From the NCBI GenBank assembly GCA_951800675.1, contig CATOKC010000037.1, positions 1 to 26,920 of the forward strand: a stretch of DNA of 26,920 nt, given 5' to 3'. The notes beneath the pieces were generated by a model, which searched no databases, was not told the origin of the DNA, and worked only from the letters and a program-made list of their open reading frames with translations. The position numbers and the translations under genes are program-made. This stretch comes from an uncultured Oscillibacter sp. (GTDB lineage Bacteria; Bacillota_A; Clostridia; Oscillospirales; Oscillospiraceae). Shown here one piece after another: positions 1-7,650 of this stretch (position 1 is the stretch's first letter; the number at the start of each line of letters is the position of its first letter).

Positions 1-232
1 ACCCACTCAGCACAGCAGGGAAACCTGCGCCACACGCTTATTATACCCGCTTCCCCCCGTTTTTGCAAGAGGGTATCCTAAGCTTGCGCGTCCGCATGCT
101 ATGCGGGGCTGAGTTTGAGACTCGGCCCCGCGATATGTTTCCGGCGGACGCCGGACGGCGGGGGAGATTTCTTTACCGCGCCCAACAGGTTTAGCCCCCC
201 GCCGCCGGAGGTTCCGTCCGCCGGAACACACG
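1..232. other. Noncoding left edge with tandem hairpins
   Basis: I see no credible gene between the left edge and the metQ terminator. Position 106-131 holds a hairpin with GGGGC/GCCCC arms and an inner GAGT/ACTC stem. Just before it is CCGCAT/ATGCGG around a three-base loop. Further GC-rich inverted repeats lie at about 140-160 and 205-228. A 74-codon minus-strand frame here has no ribosome binding site and an Arg/Pro-rich composition, and was not called. Confidence 0.5.
40..68 (-). promoter_or_regulatory. Sigma-A promoter firing out of the window
   Basis: On the minus strand TTGCAA (63-68) is followed after exactly 17 bases by a perfect TATAAT (40-45). Transcription would start near position 33 and leave the window to the left. 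The first bases of the transcript can form a small GCAGG/CCTGC hairpin. The gene or RNA it serves lies outside the window. Confidence 0.7.
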
Positions 233-270
233 AAAAAAGAGAGGCCCGGACACTTCCGGGCCTCTCTTTT
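233..270 (-). terminator. Rho-independent terminator after metQ
   Basis: Stem GAGAGGCCCGGA/TCCGGGCCTCTC with a short loop, followed on the minus strand by a run of six T. It lies just after the metQ stop and closes the metNIQ operon. A-runs on the other side make it look bidirectional. Confidence 0.9.
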
Positions 271-276
271 CCCATC

Positions 277-1068
277 TCAGAACGCGGGGACCACCGCTCC
301 GTTGAAGGTGCTGTTGATATAGTCCTTCACCGTGTCGGAGTGAAGGGCCTCGACCAGAGCCTGGATGGCCTCGCTGTTCTCGTTCCCCTCCTTCACCACC
401 AGGATGTTCACATAGGGGGAGTCGGCGGCCTCGATGACCAGGGCGTCCTCCACGGGGTTCAGGCCCGCGCCCAGGGCGTAGTTGGAGTTGATGGCGGCGA
501 TGTCCACCTCATCCAGGGCGGCGGGCACCTGGGCGGCTTCCAGCTCCACGAATTCCAGGTTCTTGGGGTTCTCGGCGATGTCCTTGGGGGTGGCCTCCAG
601 ATTGGAGCTGTCCTTCAGCTTGATGAGCCCCTGGGCCTCCAGCAGCAGAAGGGCCCGGCCCTCGTTGGTGGCGTCGTTGGGAACGGCTACCTTGCCTCCG
701 TCGGGGATGGCGTCCAGGGAGTCAGACTTCCCGGCGTAGAGGCCCATGGGCTCCACGTGGACGCCCGCCACACTCACCAGGTGGGTGCCCCGCTCGGCGT
801 TGAAGTTATCCAGATAGGGGACATGCTGGAAGTAGTTGGCGTCCTCGTCCCCGTCCTCCACGGCGGTGTTGGGCACCACATAGTCGGAATACTCCGTGAC
901 CACCAGCTCGATGCCCTGCTCCTTCAAAATGTCCACGCACTGGTTCAGAATCTCGGCGTGGGGGGTGGGAGAGGCGGCGACCTTGAGGGTCGTGGACTTC
1001 TTGCCGCCGCAGGCGGCCAGGGACAGGGCCAGAATCAGGGCCAGGGAAAGAGCGAAAATCTTCTTCAT
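277..1068 (-). CDS. metQ: Methionine ABC transporter substrate-binding lipoprotein MetQ
   Basis: This is the lipid-anchored methionine-binding protein of the MetNIQ importer and acts on the outer face of the membrane. The 263-residue product starts MKKIFALSLALILAL and has a lipobox LAAC with the lipidated Cys at residue 20. The body is NlpA/MetQ family: KVAASPTPHAEIL near the mature N-terminus, a central VAVPNDATNEGRALLLLE stretch and a C-terminal NSTFNGAVVPAF. The start at 1068 is chosen because GGAGG lies 8 bases upstream and the signal peptide begins there; the frame stays open about 66 codons further upstream, but that part is Arg/Pro-rich and overlaps metI. It is the last gene of metN-metI-metQ, 104 bases after metI. 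A small CCGAA/TTCGG hairpin (1106-1120) in that gap might tune expression between the genes (inference). A terminator follows. Confidence 0.95.
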   Translation of the reverse strand: MKKIFALSLALILALSLAACGGKKSTTLKVAASPTPHAEILNQCVDILKEQGIELVVTEYSDYVVPNTAVEDGDEDANYFQHVPYLDNFNAERGTHLVSVAGVHVEPMGLYAGKSDSLDAIPDGGKVAVPNDATNEGRALLLLEAQGLIKLKDSSNLEATPKDIAENPKNLEFVELEAAQVPAALDEVDIAAINSNYALGAGLNPVEDALVIEAADSPYVNILVVKEGNENSEAIQALVEALHSDTVKDYINSTFNGAVVPAF

Positions 1069-1172
1069 GACGCGTTCCTCCAATTTCAAAACAACAAACT
1101 TGTTTCCGAACCGTGTTCGGCGCTTCCGTCCTCCGCCCGCTCTGCGCGCGTGAGGGGCTGGAGGGAGAGCTT

Positions 1173-1856
1173 TTATTTCAAACGCTTGTCGATGCGTACC
1201 GACAGGCGGCTGAAAACGCTTTGAACCACTTGTACCAGGATGATCAGGATGATGACCGTCACCCACATGACGGAGGGGACGTGGCGCTGATGCCCATAGC
1301 GGATAGCAAGATCGCCCAGACCGCCCGCGCCCACCATTCCGGCAATGGCCGTGTAGCCCACAATGGCGATCAGGGTGATGGACCCGCCGAGAATCAGGGA
1401 GGGCATGGCCTCCGGCAGATAGACCTTCCGGACGATCTGGAGGGTGGAGGCCCCCATGGACTGGGCCGCCTCAATGACCCCGGCGTCCACCTCGCTGAGG
1501 GAGGTTTCCACCATCCGGGCCACAAAGGGGGCGGAGGCCACCACCAGGGGCAGAACCGCCCCCCGCAGCCCCAGCCGGGTCCCCATGACCAGCTTGGTGA
1601 AGGGGAAGAGAGCCACCATCAAAATGGCGAAGGGGAAGGAGCGGCCAATGTTGATGACCCACCCCAGAACGGCGTTGACGGCGCGCTTGGGGCAGATGCC
1701 ATGGGGCTGGGTCAGCACGGAGAGCACCCCCATGGGCAAACCGATCAGATAGGCGAAGAAGGTGGACGCCACAACCATCACCAGGGTGTCCAGAAGGCCC
1801 TCCGCCAAAATGCCGCCGTACTCCGCCCAGAAGGCGGCGGTAAAAATCTCACTCAT
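1173..1856 (-). CDS. metI: Methionine ABC transporter permease MetI
   Basis: Integral membrane subunit of the D-/L-methionine importer. The 227-residue product has the length and layout of MetI: about five hydrophobic segments (near residues 20-45, 62-88, 97-115, 155-180 and 195-215). The cytoplasmic EAA coupling loop reads EAAQSMGASTLQ around residues 129-140, and this loop contacts the MetN ATPase. The N-terminus MSEIFTAAFWAEYGG is typical. The start overlaps the end of metN by 8 bases, so translation is probably coupled. The order metN-metI-metQ is the standard Firmicute arrangement and all three sit behind the Met T-box. Nothing is unusual in the sequence. Confidence 0.95.
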   Translation of the reverse strand: MSEIFTAAFWAEYGGILAEGLLDTLVMVVASTFFAYLIGLPMGVLSVLTQPHGICPKRAVNAVLGWVINIGRSFPFAILMVALFPFTKLVMGTRLGLRGAVLPLVVASAPFVARMVETSLSEVDAGVIEAAQSMGASTLQIVRKVYLPEAMPSLILGGSITLIAIVGYTAIAGMVGAGGLGDLAIRYGHQRHVPSVMWVTVIILIILVQVVQSVFSRLSVRIDKRLK

Positions 1857-2865
1857 GGTACTCGACCTCCTCCGCGGAAACGTTGGGCTGGGCCCGGATA
1901 TAGCTCAGGGCCTTGGCGGCCTCGCCAGGGTCCTCCGGCAGGCCCAGCAGCATGGTGCCGATGGCTTTGCCCCCCACATTCCGGGTATCGGCGCCCAGAA
2001 TGTTCACCTTTACGCCGCAGTCAATGGCCAGGGAGGCGATGAGGGGCTGATAGGCCGTGCCCCCGTTGAAGGAAATCCGAATGGCCCGGGTGCTGGGGGG
2101 ATACTGGGAGATGCTGACCCCGCCGGGGTACACCAGCCGCCGGGCGGCGTCGGTGGAGGGGTTGGAGAAAATGTCCTGCACCGGCCCCAGCTCGGCCACC
2201 TGCCCGCCGTCCAGAATCGCCACCCGGGAACAGATAGCCTCGATGACGCTCATCTGGTGGGTAATCACCACCACGGTGACCCCCAGCTTGGCGTTGAGGT
2301 CCTTGAGAAGCTCCAGGATGGAGACGGTGGTGGTGGGGTCCAGGGCGGAGGTGGCCTCGTCGCAGAGGAGGACCTTGGGGTCTGTCGCCAGGGCCCGGGC
2401 CACGGCCACACGCTGCTTCTGCCCGCCGGAGAGCTGGGCGGGATAGGCCCCCGCCTTGTCCCGCAGGCCCACCAGCTCCAAAAGCTCCTCCGCCCGCTTT
2501 CTGGCCTGGGCCTTGGGGACCCCGGCAATCTCCATGGGGAAGCACACGTTTTTCAGGCAGGTCCTTTGCATCAGCAGGTTGAAGCTCTGGAAGATCATGG
2601 TGATCTTCCGCCGCTGGAGACGCAGCTCCCCCTCGCTAAGGGCGGTCATGTCCTTCCCGTCCACCAGGACGGTGCCCGACGTGGGCCGCTCCAGAAGGTT
2701 CATGCACCGGACCAGGGTGGACTTCCCCGCGCCGGAGAGGCCGATGATGCCGAAAATCTCCCCCTGCCGGATGTCCAGGCTGATGTCGGCCAGGGCGTGG
2801 ACCTCCCCGGCCCCGCCGCCGAAATTCTTGGTCAGATGCTGAATTTGAATGATGGATTCGCTCAC
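1849..2865 (-). CDS. metN: Methionine ABC transporter ATP-binding protein MetN
   Basis: ATPase subunit driving methionine import. In the 338-residue product the ABC motifs are complete: Walker A GLSGAGKST (42-50), Q-loop Q93, signature LSGGQ (145-149), Walker B VLLCDEA (165-171) and switch His 203. Residues from about 260 to the end form a C-terminal NIL domain (GTAYQPLIASLA, then IGTMLLGLPEDP). In the E. coli homologue this domain binds methionine and inhibits transport, so feedback control is expected (family knowledge). It is the first gene of the operon, starting about 75 bases after the T-box terminator. The start at 2865 is followed by MSESIIQIQHLTKNF, the normal beginning of an ABC domain. 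Confidence 0.96.
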   Translation of the reverse strand: MSESIIQIQHLTKNFGGGAGEVHALADISLDIRQGEIFGIIGLSGAGKSTLVRCMNLLERPTSGTVLVDGKDMTALSEGELRLQRRKITMIFQSFNLLMQRTCLKNVCFPMEIAGVPKAQARKRAEELLELVGLRDKAGAYPAQLSGGQKQRVAVARALATDPKVLLCDEATSALDPTTTVSILELLKDLNAKLGVTVVVITHQMSVIEAICSRVAILDGGQVAELGPVQDIFSNPSTDAARRLVYPGGVSISQYPPSTRAIRISFNGGTAYQPLIASLAIDCGVKVNILGADTRNVGGKAIGTMLLGLPEDPGEAAKALSYIRAQPNVSAEEVEYHE

Positions 2866-2943
2866 GATTACCGTACTCCTTTGCGGGAAGTTAGGAGGGC
2901 CCCTGACCGGCCCGCCGGGGGGCGCCCCTGTTCCGGGGAAAAC

Positions 2944-2973
2944 AAAAAGCCCTTGAAGCGTTCTGCTTCAAGG
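2944..2973 (-). terminator. Regulatory terminator of the Met T-box
   Basis: Stem CCTTGAAGC/GCTTCAAGG (2951-2973) around a five-base loop, followed on the minus strand by a T-run. It lies directly after the T-box motif and before metN, so it is the hairpin formed when tRNA-Met is charged. Confidence 0.9.
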
Positions 2974-3237
2974 ACGAGCGCGAAAACCGCGCCGTGGTAC
3001 CACCTTGCTTCGCGCGCCTCCTCACGGAGACGGCCTTATAGAGTGCCAACACACTCCCGCGCTGTCACGGGCGCTCCCGTCGCGGCCTATGCCCCTGGGA
3101 CAGTCGGCGGCGCAACTCCAAGACCATGTTCGGCCGGCCCTTCCGTACCCCTTTTCACCTCTCGGGGCTCTCTTTGACGTATCGTCCGGCGTACTCTTCT
3201 CTTCATCGTCTTTGCGGCTGTTCAATTGTTGGAAGTG
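2944..3237 (-). promoter_or_regulatory. T-box leader, Met specifier, controlling metNIQ
   Basis: The minus strand carries the T-box hallmark AAGGTGGTACCACGG (about 2992-3007), which pairs with the NCCA end of uncharged tRNA. About 20 bases later comes the terminator. Stem I starts near 3215 with GATGAAGAGAAGAGTA, containing the AGTA motif. The specifier region reads AACATGGTCTTGGAG, so the specifier codon is ATG at 3125-3127. Its flank (GTC then YYGGAG) is the same as in the second T-box in this window, where the codon is CUG, which supports the frame. Uncharged tRNA-Met would stabilise the antiterminator and turn on methionine import. Specifier assignment by eye is good but not checked by structure alignment. 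Confidence 0.9.
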
Positions 3238-3243
3238 CTTTGT

Positions 3244-3272
3244 AGTTTACACGCTTTACGCCGCTCTGTCAA
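3244..3272 (-). promoter_or_regulatory. Promoter of the metNIQ operon
   Basis: Perfect TTGACA (3267-3272) and TAAACT (3244-3249) with a 17-base spacer on the minus strand, placing the start at the 5' end of the T-box leader. Confidence 0.75.
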
Positions 3273-3378
3273 CGGCGAAACCAACAAAAGCCAACCCGGA
3301 AGCGGGCGAAAATATCAGCAAAGCCCACAAGGGCCCTGAAAAATCAGGAGAAATTTTGCCTGAAAAACGAGAATCGGA

Positions 3379-3407
3379 TTGCAAGACTTCGGCAAAACTG
3401 CTATTAT
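3379..3407 (+). promoter_or_regulatory. Promoter of the DUF368/popT gene
   Basis: TTGCAA (3379-3384), 17-base spacer, TATTAT (3402-3407), 45 bases before the gene start. It is divergent from the metNIQ promoter. Confidence 0.65.
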
Positions 3408-3452
3408 ATTCGGCATGATATTCCAAGTGCCGTGAGAGGAGGAGCGCAAAGG

Positions 3453-4292
3453 ATGGACGAGGGGAAGCGGCGGCGGGTTCACTGGTTCCGGGACTTTCTC
3501 TGCGGCGTGCTGATCGGCGCGGGGGCCATTTTGCCGGGGGTCTCCGGCGGGGTGCTTGCGGTGGTGTTCGACGTGTACCGGCCCTTTATGGAGATGCTGA
3601 CCCGGCCCCGGCAGGCGGTGCCCCGGTACTGGGGGATGCTGATTCCCCTGGGACTGGGCTGGGCGGCGGGCTTCATGGGGGTGGCCAGGGGCATCTCCGC
3701 CGCCCTGACCTTCTCCGACGCGGTGACCTATTGGCTGTTCATCGGCCTCATCGGGGGGACGGCCCCCTCCCTCTTCCGGGAGGCGGGGAAGGAGGGGCGC
3801 TCCGCCACCGCCTGGGGGAGCTTTCTCCTCTGCTCGGCGGCGGTGTTCGCGGGGCTTTTCTACGTCAGCCGGGTGGTTCACGTTCAGGTGGAGCCCAATT
3901 TCTGGTGGTACAACTTCTGCGGGGCCCTGTGGGGCATGGGCGTGGTGATTCCGGGGATGACCTCCTCCTCCGTGATGATGGCCCTGGGGCTCTACCGGCC
4001 CATACTGGAGGGGTTGGCGCGGCTGGACCTTCTGGTCCTCTCCGCCGCCCTGCCGGGGATGTTTTTGACCATCGCCCTGCTGGCCCGGCTGGTCACCTGG
4101 TTCTTCCGGCGGCATTACGCCGTGGCCTTCCACGGCATCCTGGGCTTCGTGGCGGCCTCCACCCTGGTCATCGTCCCCACGGAGTACACCGGGCCGGGGG
4201 AGATGGTGTTCTCCGCTTTGTTCTGCGCCGCCGGGTTTGGACTGGCCTACTTCCTGGCGCGGATGGACCGGCGGGAGGAGGAAACGGCCTGA
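3453..4292 (+). CDS. popT: DUF368 family membrane protein (PopT-type undecaprenyl phosphate transporter)
   Basis: A 279-residue polytopic membrane protein. The N-terminal region contains the DUF368 signature: FLCGVLIGAGAILPGVSGG followed by VLAVVFDVYRPF. A second copy-like motif, GMGVVIPGMTSSSVMMALG, lies in the second half, so the internal repeat of the family is visible. DUF368 proteins have been shown to recycle the C55 lipid carrier undecaprenyl phosphate across the membrane for cell-wall synthesis and were named PopT (family knowledge; function here is inferred). The start at 3453 is preferred over an upstream GTG at 3432 because AGGAGG precedes it and the next residues (MDEGKRRRVHWF) resemble a cytosolic basic tail. 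The gene is monocistronic, with its own promoter, and its stop codon lies inside the terminator stem. Confidence 0.85.
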   Translation: MDEGKRRRVHWFRDFLCGVLIGAGAILPGVSGGVLAVVFDVYRPFMEMLTRPRQAVPRYWGMLIPLGLGWAAGFMGVARGISAALTFSDAVTYWLFIGLIGGTAPSLFREAGKEGRSATAWGSFLLCSAAVFAGLFYVSRVVHVQVEPNFWWYNFCGALWGMGVVIPGMTSSSVMMALGLYRPILEGLARLDLLVLSAALPGMFLTIALLARLVTWFFRRHYAVAFHGILGFVAASTLVIVPTEYTGPGEMVFSALFCAAGFGLAYFLARMDRREEETA

Positions 4293-4322
4293 GAGAGGCG
4301 TGCCTCTCTCAGGCCGTTTTTT
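4285..4322 (+). terminator. Terminator shared by popT and the convergent permease gene
   Basis: Stem CGGCCTGAGAGAGGC/GCCTCTCTCAGGCCG with a two-base loop followed by six T on the plus strand. The popT stop codon is part of the stem. The NCS2 permease gene ends 8 bases beyond it on the other strand, so it probably serves both genes. Confidence 0.9.
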
Positions 4323-4329
4323 GTGGTCC

Positions 4330-5703
4330 TCAGCCCAGCATGGCCTCCTTGGCCTTTTCGATATCCGCCGCGTCCTTCATGGGGAACAGGATATTGGCGA
4401 TGATGGCGACAATGCAGGTGGCCGTCACCGCGTCGTTGAAAATGAAGCGGATAAAGCCGGGGAGCTGGGCCACGGCCTCCGGGTGAGCGGGCACGCCGAT
4501 GCCAAATACAAAGGTCAGGCCCATGACCAGGATGTTCCGCTCACTGAAGCCCGCCTTGGCAATCATTTTGATGCCGTTGATCAGAATCATCCCGAAAACC
4601 GTGATGATGGCCCCGCCCAGGACGGCGTTGGGTATGGCGGAGAAGATGGCCCCCAGCTTGGGGAAGAAGCCGGAGATCATGAGGATGAAGGCCCCGGTGG
4701 CGATGCACCAGCGGTTCACCACCCTCGTCATGGCCACAATGCCCGCGTTCTGGCCGAAGGCCGTGTTGGGCAGGGCGTTGAACAGCGCGGCGGTGGTGGA
4801 GCCCAGGGCGTCCGCCAAAATGGCGCCGGAGGTCTCCCGCTCCGTGGCCTCCCGGTCAAAGCCCGCCATGGTGATGCCGGAGGTGTTGCCGATGGTCTCC
4901 AGACCGGAGGTGACGAACAGGGCGGCAAAGCTCATGATGGCGGCGGGCTGGAAGGTCAGCTGGAACTGCATGGGCAGGGGCAGGCCAAACCAGGCCGCGT
5001 CCGCGATGGAGGTGGTGTCCACCATGCCCAAAACTGCCGCCAGGACATAGCCCGCCACCAGGCCGATGAGGATGGCGGCGTTTTTCGCCAGGCCCTTCCC
5101 AAAGCGCTGGAGCAAAATGACGATGACCAGCACGAAGGAGGCCGCGGCCAGATTTTTCAAAGAGCCGTAGTCCGCCGCCCCGGCTCCGCCGGCGAAGTAG
5201 TCCACGCCGATGCCCAGCAGATTCACGCCGATGGTCACCAGGGTGCAGCCCACCACCAGGGGCGGAAAGAAACGGCGAATGTACTTGTAGAAAAAGCCCA
5301 TAAAGACCTCCACCAGGCTGCCCGCCAGGCAGCCTCCCAGCACGGCCCCGATGCCGCCCGCCGCGCCCACGGCGGAGGCGGTGGGCACGAAGGTGAAGGA
5401 GGTGCCCATGACGATGGGCAGCCGGGCTCCCACCTGATAGCGGCTCCCCAGGCGCAGGGGATAGAGCTGGATGAAGGTGGTGAGGCCGGAGACAAACATG
5501 GCGCACTGGACCATGGTCACCGTGTCCGCGCCGGAGAGGCCGCAGACCCCGGCGATGATGAGGATGGGGGCCAGGTTTGATGTGAACATGGCCAGCACAT
5601 GCTGGAGGCCCAGAGGGACCGCCGTGGAGAGGCTGGGGCGGCCGTCCAGCTCGTAGACCATTTTCCGGTCCTGTTCGCGGGTGTTTTTTCGATCAGCGTT
5701 CAT
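4330..5703 (-). CDS. NCS2 family purine (xanthine/urate-type) permease
   Basis: A 457-residue nucleobase:cation symporter of the NCS2/NAT family, about 12-14 membrane segments. The NAT signature is clear: QNAGIVAMT at residues 318-326 fits QNxGxxxxT, and the conserved acidic residue before it is in GLETIGNTSG (E269). The N-terminal LGLQHVLAMFTSNLAPILI is characteristic of the xanthine/uric acid branch. The substrate is probably an oxidised purine (xanthine, urate, guanine or 8-oxoguanine), but the exact one cannot be read from sequence. It is the second gene of an operon, 56 bases after a purine-type amidohydrolase, and shares that gene's riboswitch. The ATG at 5703 follows GGGAGG with good spacing. 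Confidence 0.88.
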   Translation of the reverse strand: MNADRKNTREQDRKMVYELDGRPSLSTAVPLGLQHVLAMFTSNLAPILIIAGVCGLSGADTVTMVQCAMFVSGLTTFIQLYPLRLGSRYQVGARLPIVMGTSFTFVPTASAVGAAGGIGAVLGGCLAGSLVEVFMGFFYKYIRRFFPPLVVGCTLVTIGVNLLGIGVDYFAGGAGAADYGSLKNLAAASFVLVIVILLQRFGKGLAKNAAILIGLVAGYVLAAVLGMVDTTSIADAAWFGLPLPMQFQLTFQPAAIMSFAALFVTSGLETIGNTSGITMAGFDREATERETSGAILADALGSTTAALFNALPNTAFGQNAGIVAMTRVVNRWCIATGAFILMISGFFPKLGAIFSAIPNAVLGGAIITVFGMILINGIKMIAKAGFSERNILVMGLTFVFGIGVPAHPEAVAQLPGFIRFIFNDAVTATCIVAIIANILFPMKDAADIEKAKEAMLG

Positions 5704-5721
5704 GCTGTGTTCCTCCCGTAG

Positions 5722-5742
5722 CTCCGCGGGAGACCCGCGGAG
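5722..5742. repeat. Hairpin between the amidohydrolase and permease genes
   Basis: Perfect 9-base inverted repeat CTCCGCGGG/CCCGCGGAG with an AGA loop in the 56-base intergenic gap. On the operon strand it is not followed by a T-run, so it is more likely an mRNA processing or stability hairpin than a terminator. Confidence 0.6.
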
Positions 5743-5759
5743 TGATTTTTAAAATACAC

Positions 5760-7112
5760 TCAGCGGTTCAAATACGCTTGGCAGCAGGTCCGGGCTTCTC
5801 GGACCGCTTTTTCCTCGTCGATGCCGGTGAGGCGGCCGTCCTTGACCACGACCCGGCCGTTCACCACCGTGTAATCCACCGAGCCCTTGAAGCCCACGGT
5901 GCCCAGCATGGACTTGACGTCCAGGTCCGCCCCCACCAGCTCCAGCCGGTCCCGGCGGATCAGGAACAGATCCCCGGCCTTGCCGGGCTCTAAGGAGCCG
6001 ATGTCCTCCCGGCCCAGCACCCGGGCGCTGCCCCGGGTGGCGATTTTCAGCAGGTCGTACCCGCTGGGGGCCCTCTCACTGGAGCGGAGCCGGTGGAGCA
6101 GATAGGCCGCTCGAAGCTCTTCCAGAAGATTAGACCCGTCGTTGCTGGCGCTGCCGTCCACAGCCAGGCCCACGGGAACCCCCAGCTCCAGCATCTCGGG
6201 AAGCCGGCACACGCCGGAGGAGAGCTTCATGTTGGAGATGGGGCAGTGGGCGACGCCCGTGCCCGTGTCCGCCAGCAGCTTCAATTCTTCATCGTTGAAG
6301 TGGATGCCGTGGGCATACCACACATCCGGGCCCACCCAGCCCAGGTCCTCCATATAGGCCAAGGGCCGCTTTCCGTGCTTTTCCAGGACGTAACGCTCCT
6401 CGTCCTTCGTCTCACACAGGTGGGTGTGAAGCCGGACCCCCAGATCCCGGGCCAGAATGGCCGACTGGCGCAGCAGCTCCGCCGAGACGCTGAAGGGGGA
6501 GCAGGGGGCCAGGGCCACTGTCCGCATAGAGAGGGGCCGGGGGTCGTGGTACTTCTCCACCGCCCTCCGGCAGTCCCGGAGAATTTCATCCACGGTCTGG
6601 ACCACGCTGTCGGGAGGCAGGCCGCCGTCCTTTTTGCTCAGGTCCATGCTCCCCCGGGAGGCGGCCATCCGCACCCCCAGGTCCCCGGCGGCGGCAAACT
6701 GGGCCTCCAGCAGGTCCCCGGCCCCGCCGGGGAAGACGTAGTGGTGGTCAAAGACGGTGGTGCAGCCGGTTTTCAGCAGCTCCCCCATGCCCACGACGGA
6801 GCTGTGGTAAATTGCGTCGCCGTCCAGGTTCTTCCAGATCTCATACAGCGTCCTCAGCCAGTCGAACAGCTCCATGTTCTGCACCTGGGGCAGGTTCCGG
6901 CTGAAGGTCTGGTAGAGATGATGGTGGGTATTGATGAGTCCCGGATAGACAATACAGCCTGAGGCGTCCAGGACCTCGTCCGCCTCCTGGGATTCAGCCC
7001 CTATATAGGCCACGGCCCCGTCCCGAATGAGAATACCGGCGTTTTCCAGTACGGTATCCTGTTCGTCACAGGTGACGATGGCCGAGGCGTTTTTCACAAA
7101 AAGACTGCTCAT
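5760..7112 (-). CDS. 8-oxoguanine/guanine deaminase-like amidohydrolase
   Basis: A 450-residue amidohydrolase-superfamily aminohydrolase, predicted to deaminate a purine or related ring. The metal site is complete: HxH at H63/H65 (NTHHHLYQ), H231 in LHTHLCET with E234, H268 in YAHGIHF and D319 in VDGSASND. THHHLYQTFSRNLP and TTVFDHHYVFP are typical of the 8-oxoguanine deaminase/SsnA-like branch (family memory), as opposed to the GuaD guanine deaminases. The product starts MSSLFVKNA at 7112 with GGGAGG 8 bases upstream; an upstream extension to 7193 has no such site. It is the first gene of a two-gene operon with an NCS2 permease and lies behind a guanine-class riboswitch and terminator. Import plus deamination of a purine is the likely joint role (inference). 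Substrate could also be another N-heterocycle. Confidence 0.85.
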   Translation of the reverse strand: MSSLFVKNASAIVTCDEQDTVLENAGILIRDGAVAYIGAESQEADEVLDASGCIVYPGLINTHHHLYQTFSRNLPQVQNMELFDWLRTLYEIWKNLDGDAIYHSSVVGMGELLKTGCTTVFDHHYVFPGGAGDLLEAQFAAAGDLGVRMAASRGSMDLSKKDGGLPPDSVVQTVDEILRDCRRAVEKYHDPRPLSMRTVALAPCSPFSVSAELLRQSAILARDLGVRLHTHLCETKDEERYVLEKHGKRPLAYMEDLGWVGPDVWYAHGIHFNDEELKLLADTGTGVAHCPISNMKLSSGVCRLPEMLELGVPVGLAVDGSASNDGSNLLEELRAAYLLHRLRSSERAPSGYDLLKIATRGSARVLGREDIGSLEPGKAGDLFLIRRDRLELVGADLDVKSMLGTVGFKGSVDYTVVNGRVVVKDGRLTGIDEEKAVREARTCCQAYLNR

Positions 7113-7262
7113 GCGTTGCCTCCCAAATACGCGGTTTCCGCGTGAGATCATACGGGCAGGATAAGCGCGTGAGCAGCCGCCATGTGCGCACAAAGCGTCC
7201 GCTGGTATTGGAGAGCCGCGGCCTTCCTCCGCCGGCGGGGGAAAACAAAAAACCGCCGAAAC

Positions 7263-7302
7263 AAAAAGACCACAAGTTTCAGGGCCAGGCCCAAAAACTT
7301 GT
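7263..7302 (-). terminator. Riboswitch-controlled terminator
   Basis: On the minus strand ACAAGTTT pairs with AAACTTGT (arms 7295-7302 and 7272-7279), with an inner GGGC/GCCC stem, followed by GGTCTTTTTG. The 5' arm is the same sequence as the 3' strand of the aptamer's P1 helix (7298-7303), so the terminator and the ligand-bound aptamer exclude one another. Confidence 0.85.
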
Positions 7303-7358
7303 AGTCAACTGTTACGGCAGTTGGTAGAAACGCTCATCCAATCATGAACTTATACAAG
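7298..7358 (-). promoter_or_regulatory. Purine (guanine-class) riboswitch aptamer
   Basis: The minus strand folds as a purine riboswitch. P1 is CTTGTA/TACAAG; J1/2 is TAA; P2 is GTTCAT/ATGAGC; J2/3 reads GTTTCTA with U47 and U51 intact; P3 is CAACTG/CAGTTG; the J3/1 segment is AC, giving C74, the guanine-type specificity base. Loop L2 (GATTGG) and L3 (CCGTAA) keep the GG and CC that kiss, but each is shorter than in the B. subtilis xpt aptamer (6 instead of 8 and 7). Because the P1 3' strand doubles as the 5' arm of the following terminator, ligand binding should block termination. It precedes the amidohydrolase/permease operon by about 185 bases. Confidence 0.88.
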
Positions 7359-7376
7359 CCAGTATTTACAGACCGC

Positions 7377-7405
7377 AGTATATCGGGAAAGGTGAACCTT
7401 GTCAA
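7377..7405 (-). promoter_or_regulatory. Promoter of the purine operon
   Basis: Perfect TTGACA (7400-7405), 17-base spacer, TATACT (7377-7382) on the minus strand. Start near 7370, a dozen bases before the riboswitch aptamer. Confidence 0.85.
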
Positions 7406-7529
7406 GCGCCTTCCGCCAAATTCCACAAAACGCCTATTTTACACAAGGAATTTTCTACAAATCCCACAACCGCCGCCGCAAGCGGAGCAAAGCGGCCTTA
7501 CCCCCTTACCCCCGTCCTTCGTCCCCCGC

Positions 7530-7570
7530 AAAAAAATCACCCGCGAACCCAGCAAAGCGGTTCGCGGGTG
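7530..7570 (-). terminator. Terminator downstream of tRNA-Ser
   Basis: 12-bp stem CACCCGCGAACC/GGTTCGCGGGTG (7538-7570) followed on the minus strand by a run of seven T. Between it and the tRNA are further hairpins (CCGCCCC/GGGGCGG at about 7602-7619, and GAATTCCCC pairing with GGGGAATT). Confidence 0.9.
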
Positions 7571-7650
7571 AAGGCGAAGGAATTCCCCGTCCGGCGGAGC
7601 TTTCCGCCCCTTCGGGGCGGGAAGCGCGGCGGTAAGGGGAATTTCTGAGC

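Noticed and set aside
1762..3177. 471-codon plus-strand frame across metN and the T-box
   Set aside because: Antisense to metN and a structured leader; low-complexity Gly/Leu/His composition.
4237..5580. 447-codon plus-strand frame across the NCS2 permease
   Set aside because: Antisense shadow; Gly/His/Asp-rich and overlaps the popT end and terminator.
5722..5742. Terminator between amidohydrolase and permease
   Set aside because: T-run is on the wrong side for the operon strand; genes are only 56 bases apart and functionally linked.
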